Assembly (NCBI RefSeq): GCF_001541345.2 | Contig: NZ_LMVL02000007.1 | Location: 124,001 to 188,000, forward strand | Reading direction: 5' to 3' | From: Gillisella vitis | Lineage (GTDB): Bacteria > Pseudomonadota > Alphaproteobacteria > Rhizobiales > Rhizobiaceae | Length of the DNA stretch: 64,000 bases | Shown here: one piece after another, positions 8,246-16,323 of the stretch | How positions within the stretch are numbered: the stretch's first letter is position 1 | Layout of the letters: every line of letters begins with the position of its first letter | Program-made: the position numbers and the translations under genes | The notes under the pieces: model-generated | Database searches by the model: none | The model's input: the letters and a program-made list of their open reading frames with translations, nothing else | What the model was told of the DNA's origin: nothing

Positions 8246-8278
8246 TTGACACCCTCGCCAATATATTTAACATGATAA
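8246..8278 (+). promoter_or_regulatory. Promoter with overlapping dyad operator before hpaF
   Basis: TTGACA at 8246-8251 is a perfect -35. It is followed after 16 bases by TAACAT at 8268-8273, a four-of-six -10. The imperfect dyad TTAACATGATAA at 8267-8278 covers the -10 and resembles the site in front of hpaR, as expected if HpaR blocks RNA polymerase here. The first gene downstream is hpaF at 8320. The elements are read directly; the regulation is inferred. Confidence 0.5.
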
Positions 8279-8319
8279 CTACATTGGCGGGGAGCCAACT
8301 GGTCAGCGGTGGAGGAACT

Positions 8320-8712
8320 ATGCCGCATTTCAATATTGAATACTCATCCAACCTTGATGGTCGGGTTGATTTTGATGCTCTGTGCGGCCGAATTCTGGAT
8401 GAGCTGCTGGCAACGGGATTGTTTGAAATTGGCGCGGTGCGGGTTCGAGCGTTTCGTGCAGAGGCTTATGCCATTGCCGACAGATTGCCAGAAAACGCCT
8501 TCATCGACATGTCGTTCCGGGTGGGTGTCGGTCGCAGTGCCGAGGATAAAAAGCGAGTGGGTGAGCGCATTTTTGCCGTGGTGACGGAAGAACTCGCCAC
8601 CCTCTTTGAGACGCCTCATTTCGCGCTGACGCTGGAGATCCGCGAGATCGATCCCGACCTGAGCTGGAAAAAGAACGCCATCCATCCACGGCTACGACAA
8701 AAGACCGGCTGA
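8320..8712 (+). CDS. hpaF: 5-carboxymethyl-2-hydroxymuconate delta-isomerase
   Basis: A 130-aa member of the tautomerase superfamily (CHMI), which isomerises 5-carboxymethyl-2-hydroxymuconate in homoprotocatechuate breakdown. It begins MPHFNIEYS: loss of Met exposes the catalytic Pro-1 typical of this family. IDMSFRVGVGRSAEDKKRVGE follows mid-protein. ATG 8320 is preceded by GGAGGAAC. An upstream in-frame start at 8272 would add 16 residues and bury the catalytic proline, so it is rejected. It is the first gene after the internal promoter, so probably first in the meta-cleavage transcript. Confidence 0.9.
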   Translation: MPHFNIEYSSNLDGRVDFDALCGRILDELLATGLFEIGAVRVRAFRAEAYAIADRLPENAFIDMSFRVGVGRSAEDKKRVGERIFAVVTEELATLFETPHFALTLEIREIDPDLSWKKNAIHPRLRQKTG

Positions 8713-8810
8713 CGGCTCACTTTCGGCCCCCAAATCCAACAGAGATTAATGCGCAACAGGGCCGCAGCACGCCTGCACGTCCGCTGCCTGAACGAGACGA
8801 CGGAGAGATT

Positions 8811-10328
8811 ATGTCCAAGCTTGAAGACAATATTCAAAAGGCGAAGAATTACCTTGCCCGCTTTGCGCAAGATGGCGTTCTGAACCACATCAATGGTGAG
8901 GCCGTTGCGGCCCTTGATGGCGCAACCTTTGAGACGATCTCTCCGGTTGATTTGAAGCCGCTGGGGCGAGTTGCTCACGGCAAGGCTGCCGATATTGATC
9001 TGGCTGCCAAGGCGGCCCGCGCTGCGTTTCCTGCATGGGCCGCCTTGGGCGGCGATGCGCGCAAAAAGCTGCTGCACCGAATCGCCGATGCCATTGAGGC
9101 CCGCGCTGAGGAAATTGCCTTTGTTGAGGCGATGGATACCGGACAATCGCTGAAATTCATGGCGAAAGCCGCGCTGCGTGGTGCAGAAAACTTCCGCTTC
9201 TTCGCTGATCGCGCCCCAGAAGCACGGGATGGCAAGAGCATTCGCGCACCCGGTCAGGTGAATGTCACCACCCGCACCCCCATTGGCCCAGTGGGCATTA
9301 TCACGCCCTGGAACACGCCGTTCATGCTGTCCACGTGGAAGATTGCGCCTGCCTTGGCCGCCGGCTGCACCATTGTTCACAAACCAGCGGAATTTTCACC
9401 GCTGACAGCCCGTCTTCTGGTGGAGATTGCCGAAGAGGCAGGCCTGCCAAAGGGTGTCTGGAACCTCGTCAATGGCTTGGGCGAAGATGCGGGCAAGGCG
9501 TTGACAGAGCACCCACTGATCAAGGCCATCGGTTTTGTCGGCGAAAGCCGCACCGGATCGATGATCATGAAACAGGGGGCTGATACGCTAAAGCGCGTGC
9601 ATTTCGAGCTGGGGGGCAAAAACCCGGTGATCGTGTTTGCCGATGCTGATCTGGAACGGGCAGCGGACGCCGCCGTGTTCATGATCTACTCGCTGAACGG
9701 CGAACGCTGCACCTCATCTTCGCGCCTTTTGGTCGAGGCCAGTGTCTATGACAGGTTTACCGCCATGGTGGCTGAAAAGGCCAAGCGCATCAAGGTTGGC
9801 CATCCGCTTGACCCTGAAACGGTGATCGGGCCGTTGGTTCACCCCGTGCATGAGAAAAAGGTTCTCGAATATATCGCCATTGGCAAATCCGAAGGCGCGA
9901 CAGTGGCGGCGGGCGGTGCGAAATTTGATGGTCCCGGCGGTGGTTGCTATGTGTCGCCAACCCTGTTTACCGGTGCCAACAACCAGATGCGGATTGCGCA
10001 GGAAGAAATCTTTGGCCCTGTGCTGACGGCGATCCCGTTCACGGATGAGGCCGAAGCGCTTGCGATTGCCAATGACGTTCAATACGGCCTGACGGGCTAT
10101 CTCTGGACATCTGATGTGACCCGCGCCTTCCGTTTCACCGATCAGCTCGAAGCCGGGATGATCTGGGTGAATTCCGAGAATGTGCGCCATCTGCCAACGC
10201 CCTTCGGTGGCGTTAAAAATTCCGGCATTGGCCGTGACGGCGGCGACTGGTCGTTCGATTTCTATATGGAAACCAAGAATGTGGCCTTCGCCACCACGCC
10301 GCATGCAATCCAGAAACTGGGCGGCTGA
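8811..10328 (+). CDS. hpaE: 5-carboxymethyl-2-hydroxymuconate semialdehyde dehydrogenase
   Basis: An NAD-dependent aldehyde dehydrogenase of 505 aa. It oxidises the ring-cleavage semialdehyde to 5-carboxymethyl-2-hydroxymuconate. The family features are present: the oxyanion-hole Asn region GIITPWNTPFML, cofactor-site lysine in IVHKPAEFSPLTA, catalytic Glu in FELGGKNPVIVF, and catalytic Cys in LNGERCTSSSRLLV. The C-terminus has PFGGVKNSGIGRDGG. About 100 bases separate it from hpaF. It lies just before the ring-cleaving dioxygenase gene, which supports the HpaE assignment over a generic aldehyde dehydrogenase. Confidence 0.93.
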   Translation: MSKLEDNIQKAKNYLARFAQDGVLNHINGEAVAALDGATFETISPVDLKPLGRVAHGKAADIDLAAKAARAAFPAWAALGGDARKKLLHRIADAIEARAEEIAFVEAMDTGQSLKFMAKAALRGAENFRFFADRAPEARDGKSIRAPGQVNVTTRTPIGPVGIITPWNTPFMLSTWKIAPALAAGCTIVHKPAEFSPLTARLLVEIAEEAGLPKGVWNLVNGLGEDAGKALTEHPLIKAIGFVGESRTGSMIMKQGADTLKRVHFELGGKNPVIVFADADLERAADAAVFMIYSLNGERCTSSSRLLVEASVYDRFTAMVAEKAKRIKVGHPLDPETVIGPLVHPVHEKKVLEYIAIGKSEGATVAAGGAKFDGPGGGCYVSPTLFTGANNQMRIAQEEIFGPVLTAIPFTDEAEALAIANDVQYGLTGYLWTSDVTRAFRFTDQLEAGMIWVNSENVRHLPTPFGGVKNSGIGRDGGDWSFDFYMETKNVAFATTPHAIQKLGG

Positions 10329-10390
10329 TCATCAATCAAGAACAAGCATGAGTGTCTGTTTTAAACAACAGATGGACGGAGGAGAATACC

Positions 10391-11371
10391 ATGGCATTAC
10401 CCACACCCAATCTTTACCCACCCTTCAACATTGTGCGTTTGAGCCATGTTGAATTTGGCGTCAAGGACCTGGCTAAATCCCGCGCGTTTTATGTCGATAC
10501 GCTCGGCCTGCAAGTGACGGATGAAACATCCGAGGTGATCTATCTGCGGGCAATGGAAGAGCGCGGGCACCACTGCATCGTGTTGCGCAAATCGGAGGTT
10601 TCCGAAGCACGTGACCTTGGCTTCAAGGTGTACGATGAAGAGGAACTGGACAAGGCGGCGCATTTCTTCACGGGCAAGGGCCTGCCGGTGGAATGGGTCG
10701 AGCGGCCCTATCAGGCCCGCACCTTCCGCACCCGTGATCCCCATGGGATTCCGCTGGAATTTTACGCCCGGATGGACCGTTTGCCGCCGATCCACCAGCA
10801 ATATGCCCTTTACCGGGGCGTCAAGCCGCTGCGCATCGATCACTTCAACTGCTTCTCATCCAATGTCGATGAGTCTGTTGCCTTCTACAACGAGATTGGT
10901 TTCCGCGTCACAGAATATACCGCTGATGAAGAAACCGGTCGTCTCTGGGCGGCGTGGACCCACCGCAAAGGTGGCGTGCATGATATCGCCTTTACCAATG
11001 GCACAGGGCCACGTTTGCATCACACTGCCTTCTGGGTGCCGACCCCGCTCAACATCATCGATCTGCTGGACCTGATGGCGACCACCGGCTGGATCAGCAA
11101 TATCGAGCGCGGCCCGGGCCGTCATGGCATTTCCAATGCCTTCTTCCTGTATATTCTCGACCCGGATGGCCATCGCATCGAGATCTATTGCTCCGATTAC
11201 CAGACGGTTGACCCTGATCTGGAGCCGATCAAATGGGATTTGAAGGACCCGCAGCGCCAGACCCTGTGGGGTGCGCCTGCACCACGGTCCTGGTTTGAGC
11301 ATGGCAGCGTGTTTTCTGGCACAGACATGCGCGACTCCGACCTCAAGGCACAGCCTATCATCGCGCCCTGA
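10391..11371 (+). CDS. hpaD: 3,4-dihydroxyphenylacetate 2,3-dioxygenase, VOC (type I extradiol) class
   Basis: A ring-cleaving dioxygenase of 326 aa with two glyoxalase/VOC modules. It opens homoprotocatechuate between carbons 2 and 3. Module 1 starts RLSHVEFGVKDLAKSRAFY; module 2 starts LRIDHFNCFSSNVDESVAFY. Likely metal ligands are His in RIDHFNC, His in RLHHTAFWV and Glu in HRIEIYCSDY, the 2-His-1-Glu set of type I extradiol enzymes. ATG 10391 has GGAGGAG seven bases before it; the frame is open to 10352. It is unrelated in fold to the LigB-type HpaD of E. coli and resembles the Arthrobacter/Brevibacterium enzymes. Confidence 0.92.
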   Translation: MALPTPNLYPPFNIVRLSHVEFGVKDLAKSRAFYVDTLGLQVTDETSEVIYLRAMEERGHHCIVLRKSEVSEARDLGFKVYDEEELDKAAHFFTGKGLPVEWVERPYQARTFRTRDPHGIPLEFYARMDRLPPIHQQYALYRGVKPLRIDHFNCFSSNVDESVAFYNEIGFRVTEYTADEETGRLWAAWTHRKGGVHDIAFTNGTGPRLHHTAFWVPTPLNIIDLLDLMATTGWISNIERGPGRHGISNAFFLYILDPDGHRIEIYCSDYQTVDPDLEPIKWDLKDPQRQTLWGAPAPRSWFEHGSVFSGTDMRDSDLKAQPIIAP

Positions 11372-11454
11372 GCGCGGTCTGACGAGGAGGGAACGCACCC
11401 GCTGGAAACAGCGCGTTCCCTTTCGGCGAGAAGAGCAACGAGAGGGTAAATCCT

Positions 11455-12909
11455 ATGCAATTGAAAGACCCGACGCTGTTTCGACAAGCGGCACTGGTGG
11501 GTGGTGAGTGGATTGAAGCCGATCCTGCCAATGCCATCAAAGTGACCAATCCGGCGACGGGCGAAGTCATCGGCCATGTGCCGAAACTTGGGGCGGCGGA
11601 GACAAGAAAAGCGATCGCGGCAGCAGACGTTGCACAGAAGGATTGGGCGGCGCGCACCGCTAAGGAACGCGCCGTCATTCTGCGAAAATGGTTCGAGTTG
11701 ATGATGGCCAATCAGGACGATCTTGGCCGCATCCTCACGCTGGAGCAGGGCAAGCCATTTCCGGAAGCCAAGGGCGAAATTGCCTATGGTGCAAGTTTTA
11801 TCGAGTGGTTTGCCGAGGAAGCCCGCCGCGTTTATGGCGATATCATTCCCGGCCACCAGAAAGACAAGCGCATTCTGGTGATGAAGCAACCCATCGGCGT
11901 TGTGGCTGCCATCACCCCATGGAATTTCCCCAATGCCATGATCACCCGCAAGGCCGGGCCAGCTTTTGCGGCCGGTTGCGCCATGGTGCTCAAGCCCGCA
12001 GCCCAGACGCCCTTTTCAGCTATTGCTCTTGCGGTGCTGGGCGAACGGGCAGGCCTGCCCGCTGGCATTTTCAGTGTTATCACCGGTTCTGCCCGCGACA
12101 TCGGCGCGGAAATGACCGCAAATCCTGTCGTACGCAAATTGACGTTTACGGGTTCCACAGAGGTTGGCGCGGAGCTTTATCGTCAATCGGCCCCGACGAT
12201 CAAAAAGCTTGGCCTTGAACTGGGTGGCAATGCACCTTTCATCGTGTTTGACGATGCCGATCTCGATGCCGCCGTTGAAGGGGCTTTGATTGCCAAATTC
12301 CGCAACAATGGCCAGACATGCGTCTGCGCCAATCGGCTGTATGTTCAAGATGGTGTTTATGATACCTTTGCTGAAAAGCTTGGCAAGGCGGTCGCCAAAC
12401 TCAAGACCGGCAATGGTTTCGACGAAGGCGTCATACTTGGACCGTTGATCGATGAAGCGGCCTTGAAAAAGGTTAGCGAACACGTCGCGGATGCTGTTTC
12501 CAAGGGGGCCACGATCCTTCAAGGCGGTAAGCCACATGCTTTGGGTGGCACGTTTTATGAGGCGACCGTGCTCACCAATGTCACTCAGGCCATGGCGATT
12601 GCCACTGAAGAAACCTTTGGACCGGTCGCGCCGTTGTTTCGCTTTCACGATGAAGCCGATGTGATTGCCAAGGCCAATGACACCGAATTCGGTCTGGCCT
12701 CCTATTTCTTTGCCAAGGATCTCGCCAGGGTCTTCCGGGTGGCTGAAGCGCTGGAATATGGCATGGTTGGCGTCAATACCGGCCTGATCTCGACTGCCGA
12801 AGCACCGTTCGGCGGTGTCAAATCCTCCGGCCTGGGCCGTGAAGGGTCCAGATACGGGATCGATGATTTTATTGAAATTAAATATGTCTGCCTTGGCGGC
12901 ATTGCATAA
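11455..12909 (+). CDS. Succinate-semialdehyde dehydrogenase, NAD(P)-dependent
   Basis: An aldehyde dehydrogenase of 484 aa close to GabD. It has AITPWNFPNAMI, MVLKPAAQTPFSA, the catalytic Glu in GLELGGNAPFIVF, and the GabD-type paired cysteines in NNGQTCVCANRLYV. The C-terminus has PFGGVKSSGLGREGS. In this pathway HpaI releases pyruvate and succinic semialdehyde, and this enzyme would finish the job by making succinate for the TCA cycle. It lies between hpaD and hpaG in the same direction, with about 80 bases to hpaD and 13 to hpaG. Symbol left blank because both gabD and sad are used. Confidence 0.9.
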   Translation: MQLKDPTLFRQAALVGGEWIEADPANAIKVTNPATGEVIGHVPKLGAAETRKAIAAADVAQKDWAARTAKERAVILRKWFELMMANQDDLGRILTLEQGKPFPEAKGEIAYGASFIEWFAEEARRVYGDIIPGHQKDKRILVMKQPIGVVAAITPWNFPNAMITRKAGPAFAAGCAMVLKPAAQTPFSAIALAVLGERAGLPAGIFSVITGSARDIGAEMTANPVVRKLTFTGSTEVGAELYRQSAPTIKKLGLELGGNAPFIVFDDADLDAAVEGALIAKFRNNGQTCVCANRLYVQDGVYDTFAEKLGKAVAKLKTGNGFDEGVILGPLIDEAALKKVSEHVADAVSKGATILQGGKPHALGGTFYEATVLTNVTQAMAIATEETFGPVAPLFRFHDEADVIAKANDTEFGLASYFFAKDLARVFRVAEALEYGMVGVNTGLISTAEAPFGGVKSSGLGREGSRYGIDDFIEIKYVCLGGIA

Positions 12910-12922
12910 TGGGAGTTCAATC

Positions 12923-13798
12923 ATGACCCAGCATCCTAAATTCGCCAGCTTCACCGCCGGGCAGCGACAGGCGTATGGCCTGATTGTTGACGATGGTGTG
13001 ATTGATCTTTCCTCGCGTTTCGGCTCGCGCTACCCGACCCTCAAGGACGTGGTCGTGGCCAATGCGTTTCAGGAACTGCTGGATGCCGTATCCGGTCAGA
13101 AGCCTGATTTTCCGGTGAGTGACATCACTTACGATATTCCGATTGCCACCCCGGAAAAGCTGATCTGCGTTGGCGTGAACTTCCCTGATCGCAATGAGGA
13201 ATATAAGGATGGGCAGGCGGCTCCGACCAATCCGTCGCTGTTCATCCGCTTTCCGCGCTCGTTCATCGGCCATGACCAGCCGCTGATCCGCCCGCCGGAA
13301 AGCCACCAGCTGGATTATGAAGGTGAAGTCACCATCGTTATCGGCAAGGGCGGTCGTCGCATTGCCGAAGCGGATGCCCTGTCGCACATTGCGGCGCTCA
13401 CACTTTGCAATGAAGGCACATTGCGTGACTGGGTGCGCCACGCCAAGTTTAACGTCACCCAGGGCAAGAATTTCGATGCCTCCGGCTCCATCGGACCATG
13501 GCTTGTGCCGTTTACCGATGAAAGCCAATTGGCGGACATCAAGCTGGAAACCCGCGTGAATGGTGAAGTGCGCCAGAGCGACCGCACCAGCCGGATGATC
13601 TTTTCGTTCGCCAAGATCATCAATTACATCTCGACCTTCACCACGCTGGTTCCCGGCGACGTGATTGTCTGCGGCACGCCGACCGGGGCGGGGGCCCGTT
13701 TTGATCCACCCATCTGGTTGAAGCCGGGTGATGTGGTGGAGGTGGAAGCCGAGGGCATTGGCCTGTTGCGCAACACCATTGCTGATGAGGAGCTCTAG
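12923..13798 (+). CDS. hpaG: Single-domain FAH-family decarboxylase/isomerase of the homoprotocatechuate pathway
   Basis: A fumarylacetoacetate-hydrolase-fold protein of 291 aa. It has ICVGVNFPDRNEEY, PSLFIRFPRSFIGH, the metal-binding stretch LDYEGEVTIVIGKGG, KNFDASGSIGPW and GDVIVCGTPTGAG. In enterobacteria HpaG is a two-domain protein that decarboxylates 5-oxopent-3-ene-1,2,5-tricarboxylate and isomerises the product. Here only one domain is present. ATG 12923 has GGGAG seven bases upstream and is preferred over an open upstream start at 12815 that overlaps the dehydrogenase gene. hpaH follows after one base. Confidence 0.85.
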   Translation: MTQHPKFASFTAGQRQAYGLIVDDGVIDLSSRFGSRYPTLKDVVVANAFQELLDAVSGQKPDFPVSDITYDIPIATPEKLICVGVNFPDRNEEYKDGQAAPTNPSLFIRFPRSFIGHDQPLIRPPESHQLDYEGEVTIVIGKGGRRIAEADALSHIAALTLCNEGTLRDWVRHAKFNVTQGKNFDASGSIGPWLVPFTDESQLADIKLETRVNGEVRQSDRTSRMIFSFAKIINYISTFTTLVPGDVIVCGTPTGAGARFDPPIWLKPGDVVEVEAEGIGLLRNTIADEEL

Positions 13799-13799
13799 G

Positions 13800-14603
13800 A
13801 TGCTGACACGAGATCAAATTGAAGCCGCAGCCCTAAGCCTTGATGAGGCCGAAAAAACCCGTGTGCAGACAGGGCTTTTGTCCTTGAATCACCCGGATAT
13901 GGTGATGGATGACGCCTACGCCATTCAAGGCGCATGGGTGAAGCGGAAAATCGCCAGCGGGCGAAAGGTGATTGGCTGGAAGATTGGCCTCACCTCCAAA
14001 GCCATGCAATACGCGCTTAACATCAACATCCCTGATTCCGGCGTGCTGTTTGACGATATGGTGTTTGAGGATGGCGCAACGGTGCCCAAAGACCGCTTCA
14101 TCCAGCCGCGGATTGAGGCGGAAATTGCTTTTGTGATGAAAGCACCTCTGAAAGGTCCTGATGTGACCGTGTTCGACGTGCTGAACGCCACGGATTATGT
14201 GACGCCTGCGCTGGAAATTCTCGATACGCGCATCCTGCGGGTTGACCCGGAGACGAAGAAGACTCGCACTGTTTTTGACACCATTTCTGACAATGCTGCC
14301 AATGCGGGCATTGTGACAGGTGGGCGGGCCGTGCGTCCCGATCAGCTTGACATGCGGTGGATGGGGGCGATCGTATCGCGCAATGCAGAGGTTGAGGAAA
14401 CCGGCCTGGGTGCTGGCGTCTTGAATCAGCCCGCGCGGGGCATTGCCTGGCTTGCCAATCGTCTGGCCCAATATGGGGATGGAATCGAGGCCGGGCAGGT
14501 GGTTCTGGCAGGTTCATTCATTCGCCCTGTTGAGGCACGACATGGCGATACTATCGTCGGTGATTTCGGACCTTATGGTACCGTGAGCCTCTATTTCGAA
14601 TAA
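13800..14603 (+). CDS. hpaH: 2-oxo-hept-3-ene-1,7-dioate hydratase
   Basis: A hydratase of 267 aa in the FAH-related 2-oxopent-4-enoate hydratase family. It adds water to 2-oxohept-3-ene-1,7-dioate, giving the substrate for HpaI. Motifs include [27 protein letters not shown] with metal-ligand glutamates, and [17 protein letters not shown] near the C-terminus. ATG 13800 follows the TAG of hpaG by one base and has GAGGAGC just upstream. The frame is open to 13728, but that start would sit inside hpaG. hpaI follows after 14 bases. Confidence 0.92.
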   Translation: MLTRDQIEAAALSLDEAEKTRVQTGLLSLNHPDMVMDDAYAIQGAWVKRKIASGRKVIGWKIGLTSKAMQYALNINIPDSGVLFDDMVFEDGATVPKDRFIQPRIEAEIAFVMKAPLKGPDVTVFDVLNATDYVTPALEILDTRILRVDPETKKTRTVFDTISDNAANAGIVTGGRAVRPDQLDMRWMGAIVSRNAEVEETGLGAGVLNQPARGIAWLANRLAQYGDGIEAGQVVLAGSFIRPVEARHGDTIVGDFGPYGTVSLYFE

Positions 14604-14617
14604 CAGAGACGGATTCC

Positions 14618-15424
14618 ATGCCCGCACCTAAAAACACCTTCAAGCAGGCCCTCAAGGATAAGCGCACCCAGATCGGCTTTTGGCAGGCGCTTGCCAACCC
14701 TTATACGGTCGAGATTTCGGCCGATGCCGGCTATGATTGGTTGCTGCTGGATGGAGAGCACGCACCCAATGACGTGCCGCTGCTGATGGCGCAATTGCAG
14801 GCGATGAAAGGCTCATCCAGCCACGCGGTGATCCGTCCGCCGATTGGTGAAACATGGATGGTCAAGCAAATGCTCGACATCGGTGCGCAGACTCTGCTGA
14901 TCCCCATGGTCGAGAGCAAGGAACAGGCCGAAACCATGGTGAAGGCCGTCCGTTACCCGCCCCATGGTGTGCGGGGGGTCGGTGCAGCTTTGGCGCGGGC
15001 ATCGCGCTTCAATCGCATTCCTGATTATCTTCAAACTGCAAACGAAGAAATCTGTCTGCTTTTGCAAATTGAGAGCCGGGCGGGTCTTGCCGCACTTGAT
15101 GCTATTGCCGCAGTCGATGGTGTCGATGGTGTGTTTATCGGCCCGGCAGATCTTGCTGCGGATATGGGTTATCTCGGCAAACCGGGTGCGCCAGAGGTGC
15201 AGGCCGAGGTCGAGAAGGCACTTTTGAAAATCCAGTCCCATGGCAAAGCCGCTGGCATCCTGATCGGTGATCTCGCCCTTGCACGACGCTATGTCGATCT
15301 TGGGGCCAGTTTTGTCGCCATTGGCAACGATGTAACCTTGTTTGCCAATGCCACGAGCAAGCTTCTGGCAGATTTTAACGCGGCTCAGCCCTCCAAAGGT
15401 GCCGGCGAAGCCAAGGTCTACTAG
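14618..15424 (+). CDS. hpaI: 4-hydroxy-2-oxoheptane-1,7-dioate aldolase
   Basis: A class II pyruvate aldolase of 268 aa (HpcH/HpaI family). It splits 4-hydroxy-2-oxoheptanedioate into pyruvate and succinic semialdehyde. The TIM barrel carries the expected residues: catalytic His in LLLDGEHAPND, Arg in HAVIRPPIG, metal-binding Glu in LLQIESRAGL and Asp in GPADLAADMGY. MVESKEQAETMVKAVRYPP matches the family centre. It is the last gene of the hpa operon; its product feeds the succinate-semialdehyde dehydrogenase at 11455. Confidence 0.95.
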   Translation: MPAPKNTFKQALKDKRTQIGFWQALANPYTVEISADAGYDWLLLDGEHAPNDVPLLMAQLQAMKGSSSHAVIRPPIGETWMVKQMLDIGAQTLLIPMVESKEQAETMVKAVRYPPHGVRGVGAALARASRFNRIPDYLQTANEEICLLLQIESRAGLAALDAIAAVDGVDGVFIGPADLAADMGYLGKPGAPEVQAEVEKALLKIQSHGKAAGILIGDLALARRYVDLGASFVAIGNDVTLFANATSKLLADFNAAQPSKGAGEAKVY

Positions 15425-15461
15425 GTATTTTCCTTGCTATAATGACAAAAGCGTTCAGTGG

Positions 15462-15492
15462 AATCCTCAAGGATTGAATGGCAAATTTTTTA
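15462..15492 (+). terminator. Weak candidate terminator after hpaI
   Basis: A short stem AATCC/GGATT with a TCAA loop (15462-15475) is followed eleven bases later by a run of six Ts. The stem is only five base pairs and the T-run is distant, so this is a poor intrinsic terminator. It is the only candidate between hpaI and the next gene. Confidence 0.25.
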
Positions 15493-15677
15493 TCGGATTT
15501 ACAAACCTTCGCGATTTTCCTCATTTGATGATGGCAGAGTTGATGAACCAGAATCGGATGCTCAAGAACATTATCTGATGAAGCGATAGGCCTTCCGCTT
15601 GAGCGAAAAGACAGGTCCCCGGAACTTCCATGCCATCGAAGGATTATTGGTAGGCTTATTCCATCTGGAGGAATACC

Positions 15678-16112
15678 ATGTCCGAGAAAACCAGTCTTTT
15701 TTCAAAATTTTCCGGCATGATCGCTGACCTTACCGGCAAGCCAGCAACATTCGTCATCGCGGTTGCCGGGATTATCCTCTGGGCGGTCAGCGGTCCGCTC
15801 TTCGGCTTTTCAGAAACCTGGCAACTCGTGGTCAATACCGGAACGACAATCATCACATTCCTGATGGTCTTCGTCCTGCAAAACTCTCAGAACCGAGACG
15901 GCAAGGCCGTTCAGGCAAAACTTGACGAGTTAATCCTGACCAGTGCAGCCGAAAACCGGTTTATGGGCATCGAACATCTGGACGAAAAGGAGCTAAAGCG
16001 CCTGACGCGACTTCTGAAAGAGGCCGCTGAGAGCGATCCAGATCATGTGCCCTCCGAGAAAGTCGATCATCTCATTCTTGATCGTCGGACAAAGCTACGA
16101 AAGAGAGACTAA
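15678..16112 (+). CDS. Low-affinity iron permease family small membrane protein
   Basis: A protein of 144 aa with two predicted membrane segments (about residues 24-44, FVIAVAGIILWAVSGPLFGF, and 53-68, TGTTIITFLMVFVLQN). The following stretch is conserved and soluble: QNRDGKAVQAKLDEL. This is the pattern of the low-affinity iron permease family (PF04120), common in Rhizobiales, although transport by the bacterial members is unproven. A strong GGAGGAA precedes ATG 15678. It stands alone after the hpa operon, with the Fic gene 211 bases downstream. Confidence 0.8.
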   Translation: MSEKTSLFSKFSGMIADLTGKPATFVIAVAGIILWAVSGPLFGFSETWQLVVNTGTTIITFLMVFVLQNSQNRDGKAVQAKLDELILTSAAENRFMGIEHLDEKELKRLTRLLKEAAESDPDHVPSEKVDHLILDRRTKLRKRD

Positions 16113-16296
16113 AAGGGTCTACGTTCCGACTAAGTTAGGAACGATCATGGTTTGAAATGCTTGAATTCCATTCTATCGACCTCATGTCGGAGGCGAGCGG
16201 TAATGAAAGCGGTGTTTGATAAAGGACCCACAGCAGATTTCAAATCCGGATGATCGATAGAACGACTTGCAATAGCTCATCAATGGGCATAATTTT

Positions 16297-16323
16297 GAGT
16301 TATAGAAAAGGCGGCTATAACTC
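16297..16323 (+). promoter_or_regulatory. Dyad over the ribosome site of the Fic gene
   Basis: GAGTTATAG at 16297-16305 and CTATAACTC at 16315-16323 are perfect 9-bp inverted arms with a nine-base loop, AAAAGGCGG. The right arm ends at the base before the ATG of the Fic gene, and the purine-rich ribosome site lies in the loop. It could be a protein operator or an RNA hairpin. The Fic protein ends in a winged-helix domain, which makes autoregulation plausible. Confidence 0.55.

Noticed and set aside
15621-15650. GGAAC sequence as an EcfG-type stress promoter before the iron-permease-like gene
   Set aside because: The expected CGTT at the right spacing is not present.
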